A stretch of 64,000 nt of DNA from Tunturibacter empetritectus (GTDB taxonomy: Bacteria; Acidobacteriota; Terriglobia; Terriglobales; Acidobacteriaceae), in NCBI RefSeq assembly GCF_040358985.1, contig NZ_CP132932.1, positions 2,170,001 through 2,234,000 of the forward strand, read 5' to 3'. The notes beneath the pieces were generated by a model, which saw only the letters and a program-made list of their open reading frames with translations, was not told the DNA's origin and ran no database searches. Made by a program: the position numbers and the translations under genes. Of the stretch, positions 18,669 through 27,786 are shown in pieces (the first letter of the stretch is position 1; the number at the start of each line of letters is the position of its first letter).

Positions 18669-20759
18669 TCAGTCGCCGGAGACGGTCTCTTCGACCTTGG
18701 GCGCCGGAGCGGCTTTGATCTCGCCGATAGAGATGAAGCCAGCAGGAGCGTCGGGCTCTTGCAGAATCTCCTTGCGGTAGAGCTTGGCCATCTTGGCATT
18801 TTCGGCGTCCTGCTTGATCTTCGCATCACGTGCGCGGATCTTCTCTTCGCGAGAGTTCTTCGCGATCCCGGACTTGTCGAAGGTGTCGTTGGCGGCGGCG
18901 TTGACATGCTCGTCGTTGAGGACAAGGTCGTACTTCATCTCGGCTTCGAGACCGACCTTCTTACCGCCGGCGAAGATCTCGTGACGGCCATGCTCCTCGT
19001 ACCACTTGGTGAGGGTGGAGGTCATGTGCATCTTCTCGATGATGTTGCGCCAACCCACGCCGGTGTTGTACGCGCAGAAGCTGATCTCACCCTCTTGTGT
19101 GGCGTAGGGGATGATGCACTGCTCGGTGCGGCGGAAGTCGTAGTTGAAGAGATCCTGGAACCACATGCCGGCGATGAAGAGGAAGTTCCAACGGTCGCCG
19201 CGGCGCTTCTCGATGTCAGCCATGGTGCGGTCTGCAGTGACCTTGCCGTAGCTACGGCCGGTCGCGCCGAAGCTCTTGTCGAACTTTTGCAGCAGGTCCT
19301 TGATCTTGAAATGGGTCGGTGCGGCCTCGGGCTTATAGTTGCGAAGCAGCGCGAGCGTAACGCCGATGATCGAGAGCCACTTTCCGCGGGCGGCGTCGTT
19401 GATGCGTGCGACGTCCTTCGCAAGGCGGTCTGCGTTGATGAACGCGGTGACGGGAACTGCTTCCTTGGTCTCCTTGTCGATCATCAGGGCCATCGAGATA
19501 CCGCAGTTCGGGTGGCAGCCGCACGAGAGCTGGCCCCAGTCGCGGTCGGGTCCGTGGACGAGGTCGGCCCAGTCCGAGAAGGTGGACATGAAGGAGATGG
19601 GGAACCAATCGCGCGTCGGTTCGCCGAGGCCGGTCTGATTTTTGACGTCGTGGGCGAGGTGCGACAGCGTGTAGCGCTGTGCCATGCGGCGCTCGTCCGA
19701 GATGTCTTCGTCGCGGCCGGTGAAGCTGACAGGCTGGAAGGAGAGGAAGTTGATTTTCTTCGGGTTGTCGAGCGCGAACTCGATGATGCGGCCGACCTGC
19801 TCGTTGTTAATGCCGTTGATGATGCAGGTGACAGGGACGATGTCCACACCGGCCTCATGCAGGTTATGGATGGCCTGGAGTTTGACGTCGAACGCGTTGC
19901 CGACCTTGCGGTGCGAGTTCGGCGCGTTGCCGATGCCATCGAACTGGAGGTAAGCGTAACGGAGACCGGCTTCAGCAGCGGCCTTGGCGAACTCCTTCGA
20001 CTTGGCGAACTCAATGCCATTGGTTGCGGCCTGCACGGAGGTGTAACCAACCTTACGGGCGTAGGAGACGGCGTCAAGGAAGTACGGGCTGAGCGTCGGC
20101 TCGCCACCGGAGAACTGAACCGACATCTGACGCTTGGGCTTGATAGTGACCGCGTTGTCGAGCATGGTCTTGATCTCGTCCCACGTCAGTTCGTGGACGA
20201 AGCCGACCTGATTGGCGTCCATGAAGCAGGGATCGCACATCATGTTGCAACGGTTGGTGAGATCGATGGTGAGAACCGAACCGCGGCCGTGCGTCACAGT
20301 GGAGGTGCCGTGGTTGTGCAGCTTCTCGTCATTGTGGGCGCGAATATCGCGGCCGGGGAAGACCTCTTCGAGATGCTTGAAGAAGGCGGTGTCGATCGAC
20401 ATCAGGTCTTCAAAGTGGCCATGAATGGGGCAATCCTTGACCATCAGAATCTCGCCGTTGCGCTCGATGATCTGCGCCTTGATCTCGCCAACCTTCTCAT
20501 TGAGCAGGATCTCGTGAGGCAGCTTGCCGTCAACGATCTGCTGACGAATCTCCGGAATGCACTTCGGACAGAGGGAGTCAGTGGTGCGGGGCCAGCCGAG
20601 GGGCGGCTTCTCTTTCTGATAGCTCTTGAGAAGCGGCTTGTCGCTCCACTTTGGGGTGAAGCTGGCGTTGGGGCTGAATGAGTTCAGCTTGTTGAATACT
20701 GCCCAACCTGCTTTTGCTCCATACGTGAGAGCTTTTTCCGCTATTTTGGCCTTCGGCAT
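18669..20759 (-). CDS. Tes/MSS-like radical SAM enzyme (candidate membrane-spanning lipid synthase)
   Basis: 696-residue radical SAM protein. The SAM cluster motif is C171-x3-C175-x2-C178 (DLTNRCNMMCDPCFMDAN), with the SAM-binding GGE at 218-220 (QFSGGEPTLSP). An N-terminal extension carries CPKC (64-67) and C110-P-x-H113 (VKDCPIHGHFEDL), a rubredoxin-like metal site. Further cysteines in LSCGCHPNCGIS and in the last third (QCIIPYATQ, ISFCAYNT) could bind auxiliary clusters. This organisation matches the family of archaeal tetraether synthase Tes and the bacterial homologues proposed to join two fatty acids tail-to-tail into diabolic or iso-diabolic acid, abundant lipids of Acidobacteria. The function is therefore a reasoned inference; other radical SAM paralogues share the N-terminal cysteine motif. 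The C-terminal about 80 residues are charged and variable. Monocistronic. Confidence 0.72.
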   Translation of the reverse strand: MPKAKIAEKALTYGAKAGWAVFNKLNSFSPNASFTPKWSDKPLLKSYQKEKPPLGWPRTTDSLCPKCIPEIRQQIVDGKLPHEILLNEKVGEIKAQIIERNGEILMVKDCPIHGHFEDLMSIDTAFFKHLEEVFPGRDIRAHNDEKLHNHGTSTVTHGRGSVLTIDLTNRCNMMCDPCFMDANQVGFVHELTWDEIKTMLDNAVTIKPKRQMSVQFSGGEPTLSPYFLDAVSYARKVGYTSVQAATNGIEFAKSKEFAKAAAEAGLRYAYLQFDGIGNAPNSHRKVGNAFDVKLQAIHNLHEAGVDIVPVTCIINGINNEQVGRIIEFALDNPKKINFLSFQPVSFTGRDEDISDERRMAQRYTLSHLAHDVKNQTGLGEPTRDWFPISFMSTFSDWADLVHGPDRDWGQLSCGCHPNCGISMALMIDKETKEAVPVTAFINADRLAKDVARINDAARGKWLSIIGVTLALLRNYKPEAAPTHFKIKDLLQKFDKSFGATGRSYGKVTADRTMADIEKRRGDRWNFLFIAGMWFQDLFNYDFRRTEQCIIPYATQEGEISFCAYNTGVGWRNIIEKMHMTSTLTKWYEEHGRHEIFAGGKKVGLEAEMKYDLVLNDEHVNAAANDTFDKSGIAKNSREEKIRARDAKIKQDAENAKMAKLYRKEILQEPDAPAGFISIGEIKAAPAPKVEETVSGD

Positions 20760-21071
20760 TTACTTTGTCTCCTGAGTGTCCATCTGATGTCTTGAAATCT
20801 TCTGGATTTATTACTTGATTCTATCTACTTCGATCCGTTTTCAGACTGCTTAGTCTGATGCTCCGTGTCGCAAGAGGTGTGCATCTTGATTCGAGCTATC
20901 TATTGCTTTTCCTGTCAGATGCAGCGACGATACCGTTTGACTCACCTCTTAACAGTACCCAGCATAGGAGCCAAATCGAAGCATGTGGTATCAAACGGCG
21001 ATAATCTGCATTGAATGGCGACTAGGGTGGGTGGATGGGGCGAAGTATTTACCTGGAATCTGGTAAAAAAG
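20760..21071. other. 312-bp intergenic region upstream of the radical SAM gene
   Basis: Holds the promoter region of the radical SAM gene (minus strand) and the 3' flank of the next minus-strand gene. A small hairpin CAGACT-GCTT-AGTCTG lies near 20850. No tRNA, no credible gene, and no clear regulatory motif that I can name. Confidence 0.5.
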
Positions 21072-21983
21072 TCACTGAAGAGTAACGCCATTGGTGCCGT
21101 TGGCAATGTTGTTCAGAATCCGCTGAACGAAGATGATGCGGACGTGAACGTGGCTGGCCACATCGGGGAGGAACTCGTTGAGCAGATTGTTGGCGGGGTC
21201 CAGGGCGTATCCGGTGGCGATGCGAGTCACCGTAGATGAGGCATCATTGTGGACGCCGGGCACATACTGGTTGGCCAGGACCGCGCCGATTGGATAGTTG
21301 AGCAACACAGAATAATTAGGCATAGGCCTGCCATCGTCGTGGCGTGAGATGACAGTGCGGGAGACCGAGTACAGGATTCGCTTGGACAGAGGGGCATTCG
21401 GCATGCGGAAGTAGCGCGGATCCTGATGGAACAGGACGGGGAATGCAAAGGCTCCAAAGAACTGACCCGTCACGTCCTGTAAGTAGCTGACGCCGACAGA
21501 TTTGCCGAATCCCTTAAAGCCAGGGCCGTAGGCAGAGTGGGAGTCGGCGGCCACCGAGATGGCCGATATCCCAACGATGGTGACGAAGTTAGCGGGGTCG
21601 GCGAGATCGTGAAGCGCGAGGTAGCCCTTCTCCTGCCAGGTCATGGGGATGATGATGTTCGTACCGAGAAACTTTTGATAGGGATAGATGAGGTTGCTGC
21701 AGGACTTGGGGACCTCATCCAGACGATGTGGATTGTAGTAGACGACCTTCATGGCGCGAAAGGCGTTGCAGGGCTTTATCCCATCGCCGGTCTGCTGGAA
21801 GGAACTCTGGGCTACGGCGACGACGTCGCTTTGAGCTGCATCGACTACGCTTGGAGCGTCGGGAAGATCGTCTGAGGTTGATTCGGAGATGCTGGCGACT
21901 GTCGTCGGGGATGCCGGGATCGCCTCCTGCGGATGTGCCATCGCAGCAACCAGCAGCAACGTCATCGCTAGCAACCAACGCAT
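21072..21983 (-). CDS. Exported protein of unknown function, DPRYF family member
   Basis: About 303 residues with a signal peptide (MRWLLAMTLLLVAAMAHPQEA). No known domain is recognised. The middle part reads FHQDPRYFRMPNAPLSKR, then SVSRTVISRHDDGRPMPNYS and GAVLANQYVPGVHN, and these blocks recur in the upstream gene at 22036 (HEDPRYFELGPEHNAAKR..SRSLITRTDSGHSSVNFS..ALTNAYYPERN), so the two are divergent paralogues in tandem. Alternating hydrophobic segments (about 130-300) could be membrane-associated or a small barrel. An upstream ATG at 22025 would add 14 residues in front of the signal peptide; ATG 21983 is preferred. Function unknown. Confidence 0.75.
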   Translation of the reverse strand: MRWLLAMTLLLVAAMAHPQEAIPASPTTVASISESTSDDLPDAPSVVDAAQSDVVAVAQSSFQQTGDGIKPCNAFRAMKVVYYNPHRLDEVPKSCSNLIYPYQKFLGTNIIIPMTWQEKGYLALHDLADPANFVTIVGISAISVAADSHSAYGPGFKGFGKSVGVSYLQDVTGQFFGAFAFPVLFHQDPRYFRMPNAPLSKRILYSVSRTVISRHDDGRPMPNYSVLLNYPIGAVLANQYVPGVHNDASSTVTRIATGYALDPANNLLNEFLPDVASHVHVRIIFVQRILNNIANGTNGVTLQ

Positions 21984-22035
21984 GCTTAAGCGATCCCAAT
22001 CGATGTCATGGTCCGGCCATCCCATTCCAGTAAGA

Positions 22036-22869
22036 TCACTCAGGCTTCTTAAGGTGAGCCGCCACCAGCGCCTGGTTCAGAAACTCAGTGACAACATAGC
22101 CGAAGGCCGAGCCCCCGACCGACGTCCCGAAGGTCTCCATCGTCTGACCAAAGCCGCGGTTCCGCTCGGGATAATAGGCGTTGGTTAGAGCTGAACCTAG
22201 CAGATTGCCAGCAAGAAGCGAGAAGTTGACGCTTGAGTGTCCGCTGTCAGTCCTGGTGATGAGCGAACGGCTTGCCGCGTACACGACACGTTTCGCGGCA
22301 TTATGTTCCGGACCCAGTTCGAAGTACCGGGGATCTTCATGCAGAAGAGGAGCGAACAGAGAGACGCTGAAGATGCTCTCGGAGACGTTGCGGAGTGCGG
22401 TTGCGCCAAGCCGTTCGCCGAACGCTGCTTTGTCCGTGCCGTAGTTCGGGCTGCCGTCGACCAGATGGCTGTACCCCGCGGAGGTTGACCATCCGAGAAT
22501 GGAAAATATCGACATCGACTCCTTAAAACCAAGTACGACTTTACCGTGAGAACTAAGAGGATGTGACGTCTCTCCAGGCAAGATGGTCATGTCGCGACGC
22601 GTCGGCAGGCTGATGTCGTAGTTCGTCGACATTGGGTTGACGAATCCCGCGAGTTCATTGCTCGAACTGGATTCGTCCACAGAGGTGCCATTGCTATAGA
22701 ACCCTGGTGCGTTTGGCAGAGTGAGCATGGCCTCTGCAGTGGAAGATTTTGGAAGATCTAATTGCGCCATCGACGAGGTAGCCAGGGAAACGAACAAAAC
22801 AAGGCCGGTCAGGGCTGTGATTTTGGTGGAGAATATCCGGAAGCTGGAACGTGCTCGTGCAATAGTCAA
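22036..22869 (-). CDS. Exported protein of unknown function, DPRYF family member
   Basis: 277 residues with an N-terminal hydrophobic export signal (about 14-35; LVLFVSLATSSMAQ). It shares with the neighbour at 21072 the ordered blocks LHEDPRYF, KRVVYAASRSLITRTDSG, N-S-LL-G and NAYYPERNRG, and a final GxxFGYVVTEFLNQAL segment matched by GYALDPANNLLNEFLP there. No catalytic motif of a known family is seen. The start is TTG with AGGGAG 5 bp upstream. It is probably co-transcribed with the downstream paralogue. Such pairs are best described as envelope proteins of unknown role. Confidence 0.75.
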   Translation of the reverse strand: MTIARARSSFRIFSTKITALTGLVLFVSLATSSMAQLDLPKSSTAEAMLTLPNAPGFYSNGTSVDESSSSNELAGFVNPMSTNYDISLPTRRDMTILPGETSHPLSSHGKVVLGFKESMSIFSILGWSTSAGYSHLVDGSPNYGTDKAAFGERLGATALRNVSESIFSVSLFAPLLHEDPRYFELGPEHNAAKRVVYAASRSLITRTDSGHSSVNFSLLAGNLLGSALTNAYYPERNRGFGQTMETFGTSVGGSAFGYVVTEFLNQALVAAHLKKPE

Positions 22870-23055
22870 AAAAACTCCCTTATAAACTGCAGCTCTGCCA
22901 CTTAGAGAAGGCCGGGCGGCTTCATGAGGTCAACAAATTATCATGAACGTTTTGCCTAGGTATAACGGACGCAGGAACGTTAGAGCAAGTTATATCTGCC
23001 CGGCCCGCGGAGCAGATCCCGTCGTTACCATCCCGGCACGTTGATGGGATGAGCG

Positions 23056-23085
23056 TTGACGCTTGCGTTTTCCGCGTCATCTAAT
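23056..23085 (+). promoter_or_regulatory. Putative sigma70-type promoter for the 23106 gene pair
   Basis: TTGACG (23056-23061), 18-bp spacer, TCTAAT (23080-23085), ending 20 bp before the ATG at 23106. The match is moderate and the spacing acceptable. Confidence 0.4.
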
Positions 23086-23105
23086 CAAATGGTAGAGGTG
23101 CGCAC

Positions 23106-23357
23106 ATGGCAGCCGAAGAGCCGAAACGACCGTGGGAGCAGCAGTTGAGGGATGCGGCGACACATCTTGAGACGGACCTGAAGAACGTTGTGAAGTACAT
23201 CAACGATGAGGTAGTACCGGGCGTGCGCCGCAATAGCTCCGACGCTCTGCGAACGGCGGCGGCAGAGCTCCACAAGCTTGCATCGCGAATGGACGACCAC
23301 GCGCAACGGTCGTCTGCTCCCCCGCCGCCACAACCAAAAGACTCGCCGAAGCCGTGA
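23106..23357 (+). CDS. Small charged helical protein of unknown function
   Basis: 83 residues, mostly one or two amphipathic helices (about 8-65; WEQQLRDAATHLETDLKNVVKYIND) followed by a Pro-rich tail (SSAPPPPQPKDSPKP). No signal peptide and no known domain. A real gene is supported by its position: it starts after a promoter-like sequence, and its stop codon overlaps the ATG of the RlpA-like gene by 4 bp (ATGA), indicating translational coupling. It may act in envelope or division context with RlpA, but this is only inferred from linkage. Confidence 0.7.
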   Translation: MAAEEPKRPWEQQLRDAATHLETDLKNVVKYINDEVVPGVRRNSSDALRTAAAELHKLASRMDDHAQRSSAPPPPQPKDSPKP

Positions 23358-24142
23358 TGAAAGTCCGGCTTGGCACGGCCGTAGTGTTGTCGGCGTGCGC
23401 GCTGGCGATCTGCGGCTGTCATAAAGAGACAACACGAGCGTACCGGCCACCGCCTCCACCTTCCACGATGACGGCCTCAAACCACGGCAAAAACTCTCGC
23501 TCCTCGCGAACCAACCCAACCGCAGACGGGGCTGCTGCTGAGATCTCACCCCCGCCTGCTCCGGTCCCAGGCAATTTGGGCAAGCCTGTCTCAAGCGAGG
23601 TCGGACTGGCCAGTTGGTACGGGCCTCCCTATGCTGGCCGAAAAGGCGCTGACGGCACCGTCTATGACCAGAACGCGATGACCGCCGCGCACCTCACCCT
23701 GCCCATGGGAACGATGGTGCGTGTCACCAATCTGACCAATAACGAATCCGTCGTCGTGAAGATCACCGACCGCGGGCCCTTCGTGCATGGCCGCATCATC
23801 GATCTGTCCCTCGCGGCAGCCAAGGCGACCGGAGTCTATCGTGCCGGCGTCGCCAGAGTTAAGGTGGAGGCGTTCGCCGCTCCGTTTCGCGCCAACGCTG
23901 ATCCCGGCGGCCATTGGTGCGTGCAGGTCGGAGCGTTCGCGCGAGAGTCTGACGCCGTGAAGCTGAAAGAAGAGATGATGCGGCGCTACGCCACCGCCAA
24001 GGTGATCGAGTTCCCCGGGCCGACAGGACACTGGGTCAGGATCAGTCCGAAGTTCCCCAACAAGACCAACGCGACTGAGGTCGCCGACAGCATTCACCCC
24101 AAGGATCCCGCCGCCGCACCCTATCTGATTCGAACCGACTAG
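23354..24142 (+). CDS. rlpA: RlpA-like septal ring lipoprotein with SPOR domain
   Basis: 262 residues. Lipoprotein signal peptide with lipobox near residues 19-22 (LAICGC), a Pro-rich linker (about 28-75), the RlpA double-psi beta-barrel (about 80-170; GLASWYGPPYAGRKGADG, MTAAHLTLPMGTMVRVTNL, VKITDRGPFVHGRIIDLS) and a C-terminal SPOR domain (about 185-262; WCVQVGAFARESDAVKLKEE). RlpA proteins are lytic transglycosylases acting on denuded glycan strands at the division site; SPOR binds such strands. The catalytic Asp in ITDRGPF and the conserved Tyr/His region are present. Translationally coupled to the preceding 83-residue protein. Confidence 0.9.
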   Translation: MMKVRLGTAVVLSACALAICGCHKETTRAYRPPPPPSTMTASNHGKNSRSSRTNPTADGAAAEISPPPAPVPGNLGKPVSSEVGLASWYGPPYAGRKGADGTVYDQNAMTAAHLTLPMGTMVRVTNLTNNESVVVKITDRGPFVHGRIIDLSLAAAKATGVYRAGVARVKVEAFAAPFRANADPGGHWCVQVGAFARESDAVKLKEEMMRRYATAKVIEFPGPTGHWVRISPKFPNKTNATEVADSIHPKDPAAAPYLIRTD

Positions 24143-24182
24143 CGAGGTAGCGCTCAGGCGAGGAAGCATTGCCCGGCAAACT

Positions 24183-25868
24183 CTACCTGCCAGGCAGCGC
24201 AGGCGGCTCGTAGTACGGAAGCTTCTGCTGCTCCAGTGTCGCCCGTTTCACGCCAATATCGTCAAAGAGCAGGCTCGGCGCGATGGTGGTCTGCGGCACA
24301 GTGCCGAGCGAGTTCGAAACGTAAGGATCGTTCCCCGCCGCAACAATATCGGACCGCAGGCTGCGATTGTCGAGTTCATCGAAGATCGCGCCGCGAACGA
24401 GCTGGCGCGTCCCGTCAGGATGTACGAGATAGAGCAGGCGCGGCAGAAGTTCGCCGCCAAGTGTTTCGACCGAATAGACGTCGCGACCCTGCTCCTTCGC
24501 CATCGAGAGGAGGCGCTTATTCAACTCGCCTCGCGACAATGGCTGGTTCGACTTCACCAGGATGACTCCGGCGCGGGAGTGAGCTGCCTGCGCCGGGGCA
24601 GCTCGTCCATGGCCGTTCGAGGTGTCAAAGTCCTTGATAGGCTCCCGGCCGATAAGAAAGTTTTCAAGCTTGCCGTTGACGATGATATCGACCGGCTGCG
24701 CTGGAACGCCCTCGTCATCGATATCGTAAGCGCCAAGCAGCGCCTTACCGTCGAACTTCGCCTGCAGCGGATCGTCGTTAACGCTGAGCATCTGCGGAAG
24801 AACACGCGCTTTGAAGCTCGAGGAGTAAGCGCCGTTGGTGCGTGCCGTAGTTCCCATCTCGGGCCGATCGGCTTCGATGTTAGGCACCAGCAGCCTATCG
24901 ATGACGTCAGCCGAAGCGTCACCGCTGAAGAGCACAGGCCCATGGTAATCATCCGCTGAGACCACCGGCGCGTTACGAAGCTCCTCAAAGCTCTTCAGAT
25001 CCTCAATCGTGCGTTTGTGGAAAGCCGCAGCGCTCTCGAGCTCCTTCGGGTTTACGGCAACGGTGCCGTTATCGCGGCTCAGGCGCATCCCGTCTGCTGC
25101 CTGTCCGCCTACGCTGATCGCTCCCTCGTAACCCGTATAACCGTGCCGTACCACCGTCCCTTCCGTGTTGACGAGGTAGCGGTTGAGCGCGATGCCGCGA
25201 ATGTTTGCGACCGAATACTGCACGTGCTCCGCGAACGTACGAACCTGGGGGTCAGAGACGAAGAGACCGCTGGCTTCGACGATGCGGCGCTTCCACTCGT
25301 CGCGATCAAGCTCAAGCGTCACGACGGGCGAAACCTGGACAACCGGTTTAGCCTGCGCAAAGTCGGGCTGGGCCTGCAGAGACTGAAACTGCTTCAGCGC
25401 AGCTTGCTTGGCCGAATAAGCCCGAAGCGCATTCTTGTAAGCAGTGTCGGTCGCCGTCCAGAGCGCGTACCGTAGCGCTTCGGGATCGTTGTCCGTAGGC
25501 GCAAGCTCCAGGGTGCCATCGCCGCGGCTCGTGCTGCTGTCCACGGCATAGTCTCCAATGCGCACGGTCACCCGGACGATGCGCTGACGGTTCTCTTCCT
25601 CGCGGGTAAGTGCGCCATAGTTGGCGACTGCCTCGTAGGAGGCCAGATCGTCCAGCCGGTACTCCACGAAGTAGGGATGCTGCATCCCGGGAAGCAGCAG
25701 AGCCTTCTCGCGCTCAAGCTCTACCTGCATCGCGTGGAGCAGGGGATCGTTCACGGTAGGAGAAGTCTCTGCGCAAGCAGGATTTGTAACTGCAATCGCA
25801 CAAAATAGAGGAGTCAAAAAAAGAGCTGCCGAAAAGCTGCCAATTTGTAACTTATTAAGTAAATTCAC
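24183..25868 (-). CDS. Exported TldE/PmbA-like protein lacking the zinc motif
   Basis: 561 residues with a signal peptide (about 1-33, ..NPACAE). It has the TldD/PmbA fold (TARTNGAYSSSFKARVLP, DDEGVPAQPVDIIVNGKLENFLIGREP, SNGHGRAAPAQ, GVILVKSNQPLSRGELNKRL), but the zinc-binding HExxxH of TldD is absent: the equivalent place reads ASADVIDRLLVPN. It is therefore the catalytically inactive TldE-type partner. TldD/TldE normally form a heterodimeric metalloprotease that degrades unfolded peptides; here its neighbour at 25868 carries the metal site. The GTG start overlaps the neighbour's stop by 1 bp, so they are coupled. Export of both halves is unusual, since E. coli TldD/E are cytoplasmic. Confidence 0.85.
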   Translation of the reverse strand: MNLLNKLQIGSFSAALFLTPLFCAIAVTNPACAETSPTVNDPLLHAMQVELEREKALLLPGMQHPYFVEYRLDDLASYEAVANYGALTREEENRQRIVRVTVRIGDYAVDSSTSRGDGTLELAPTDNDPEALRYALWTATDTAYKNALRAYSAKQAALKQFQSLQAQPDFAQAKPVVQVSPVVTLELDRDEWKRRIVEASGLFVSDPQVRTFAEHVQYSVANIRGIALNRYLVNTEGTVVRHGYTGYEGAISVGGQAADGMRLSRDNGTVAVNPKELESAAAFHKRTIEDLKSFEELRNAPVVSADDYHGPVLFSGDASADVIDRLLVPNIEADRPEMGTTARTNGAYSSSFKARVLPQMLSVNDDPLQAKFDGKALLGAYDIDDEGVPAQPVDIIVNGKLENFLIGREPIKDFDTSNGHGRAAPAQAAHSRAGVILVKSNQPLSRGELNKRLLSMAKEQGRDVYSVETLGGELLPRLLYLVHPDGTRQLVRGAIFDELDNRSLRSDIVAAGNDPYVSNSLGTVPQTTIAPSLLFDDIGVKRATLEQQKLPYYEPPALPGR

Positions 25869-27628
25869 TACTGGCCACCCTTTCCGTCGGTAGAAGCAGC
25901 TGCTCCAGGCGGCGGAAGAATAGGCGGTCGCGCCGTTCCCTGAGCCTGACGTTGAGTCTCAATCTCGCTGACCAGCATGGCCGGGGCCACGGCGCTGACA
26001 GGGATGCTCCCCGATTCGGCTCCGCAGATCCCGTTGAAGATGTCCTGCTTGTCATTGGTGGCGAGAATGCGATTCAATGCCGCCTGCGGCGTGCCCACAA
26101 TGCTGACGCCACGCACAAGTTCATCCGGGCGGCCATCGACATACACGCGGTAGACAACCAGAGGAATTACCTGAAAGGCTTGCGGCGACCGGCGCGTGGT
26201 AACGGCAAAACCCGAAGAGATGTCCTCAAAGTAGAGACCGTAAGCTTTGCCCTGCTTCTTCGCCTCAGCCTTCAGCATCTCGCGCAGTTCGGCATCGCTG
26301 ACAGTCTTTGAGGAGGTGACGATCAGGTTCCCTTGGCGGCCCGTCGGCATGTGTCCCGTCTCGGCTCGCCCATGTCCATTGGAGGTGGAGAAGCTGGCGA
26401 TCGGAAGCCGCGACATCAGGAAGGTGTCGAGGACGCCGTCTTTAATCAGGTCCACACGACGCGCCTGCTGGCCCTCGTCGTCGTAGCTATAGTGCCCGCT
26501 GAGAGACACACCGTGGAAATCGGCAAGCGTGGGATCGTCGGAGACGCTGAGAAACGGCGGAAGAATCTGTTTGCCAAGCAGCTTGGTAAAGGTCTGCCCT
26601 TCGTCATCCCCACGTTGGCGTTGGCCTTCCAGGCGATGCCCAAGCACCTCGTGAAAGAAGACGGCAGACGCGCGCCCACTCAGGATCGCAGGACCGTTGA
26701 ACGGCTCGGTAACCGGCGCGGCGCGCAACGCTTCGAGATTCTTCGCCATGGCCAGCGTCTTGTCGATCAGCGTCTTCTGATCAGGCAGATGCGAGACCTC
26801 GTCGGCCTCGAAGGTCTCGGCGCGGAAGAGATCCATGCCGTCCGCAGCGCGGGTACGGGCAACGATAACAAGACGCGCAACATGGTTCGGTGTCGCCACC
26901 TTCGCGCCTTCGGAGGAGACAAAGTAATCAGTCTCGGTGGTCGCCTCAAGCGCAACGTTGTTAAAGAAGACGTCTGGATATTGTTTGAACAGCCCAGAGA
27001 GTTCACGTAGGCGGTTCTGCCACGCGGCAGTATCGACGACCAGCGCGGGCGAGTGAGAAAGGATCGCCGAAGCCGGCTTCTCAGTCGAAAAATCGGCGGA
27101 GCCATCCTCTTCTTTTGCGCGGACCTGCTGCTCCGTCTTCACCTTCAGGTAGCCGTCCAGCGCCTTCGCGTACCCGCGATTCGTGGCGAACCAGAGAGTG
27201 CGGGCGATCGCGTCGCTATCATTTGCGAGCGGCAAGGGGATGGTGGTCAGTGCGCTATTCCGGTGGTCGCCATGGGTGTTGTCTTCAGCAGCGGTGCCGA
27301 GACGAACCTGTACATCGGCGGTGCGGCGGTGGTTTTCACGAGAGCTGGTGATCGCGCCGAACTGTGCCGTCAGGCTCATGCCGTCGCTGTCCGAGACGGC
27401 GTAGCTAAGAAAGTAGGGCTTCGGTTGTTGGGTTGCGTCGGTTGCGTTGTTACCTAGCGAGCTCATCGCGCGATGCAGCTCAGTCTCCATGGTATCGATC
27501 AAAACCGCCGCCGGCGCTGGTTCGGAGCTGCGGGTTGCCGCCACTGCACTGGTACCAACAGACGAAATCGTCACCGCTACCAGACCGGCAAACCCAACGC
27601 CGGCCACTACCGCTCTTTGTCTCTTCAT
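25868..27628 (-). CDS. Exported TldD-like metallopeptidase
   Basis: 586 residues with an N-terminal export signal (MKRQRAVVAGVGFAGLVAVT..SAVAA). The zinc-binding motif His326-Glu327-x3-His331 (FFHEVLGHRLEG) is intact, followed by TldD blocks SVSDDPTLADFHG, YSYDDEGQQARRVDLIKDGV and TSNGHGRAETGH. It should be the active subunit of a TldD/TldE-type protease with the downstream gene at 24183, acting in the periplasm if the signal is functional. ATG 27628 is chosen; a TTG nine codons upstream would extend the protein. It lies 158 bp downstream of the sigma/anti-sigma genes in the same orientation and may belong to the same transcript, suggesting a role in an envelope stress response. Confidence 0.87.
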   Translation of the reverse strand: MKRQRAVVAGVGFAGLVAVTISSVGTSAVAATRSSEPAPAAVLIDTMETELHRAMSSLGNNATDATQQPKPYFLSYAVSDSDGMSLTAQFGAITSSRENHRRTADVQVRLGTAAEDNTHGDHRNSALTTIPLPLANDSDAIARTLWFATNRGYAKALDGYLKVKTEQQVRAKEEDGSADFSTEKPASAILSHSPALVVDTAAWQNRLRELSGLFKQYPDVFFNNVALEATTETDYFVSSEGAKVATPNHVARLVIVARTRAADGMDLFRAETFEADEVSHLPDQKTLIDKTLAMAKNLEALRAAPVTEPFNGPAILSGRASAVFFHEVLGHRLEGQRQRGDDEGQTFTKLLGKQILPPFLSVSDDPTLADFHGVSLSGHYSYDDEGQQARRVDLIKDGVLDTFLMSRLPIASFSTSNGHGRAETGHMPTGRQGNLIVTSSKTVSDAELREMLKAEAKKQGKAYGLYFEDISSGFAVTTRRSPQAFQVIPLVVYRVYVDGRPDELVRGVSIVGTPQAALNRILATNDKQDIFNGICGAESGSIPVSAVAPAMLVSEIETQRQAQGTARPPILPPPGAAASTDGKGGQ

Positions 27629-27786
27629 GGAAAAGGAAACTCGTTTCGCCTGCAAAATACGCCTGCTGCCGAGTGTATCGGAAGTGCCGCTTCAGCGTGT
27701 AACGCCGCGCAGCTCGTGCAACTTCCGTGCAGCATCTCCGCAGACGACTGAGGATTGGACGCAGCCGGGCGGCTTTTGTTGATAGC

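Noticed and set aside
18759..20681. 640-codon open frame antisense to the radical SAM gene
   Set aside because: Long, but the product is a low-complexity Asp/Val/Leu/Gly protein with no motif, while the opposite strand encodes a fully conserved radical SAM enzyme.
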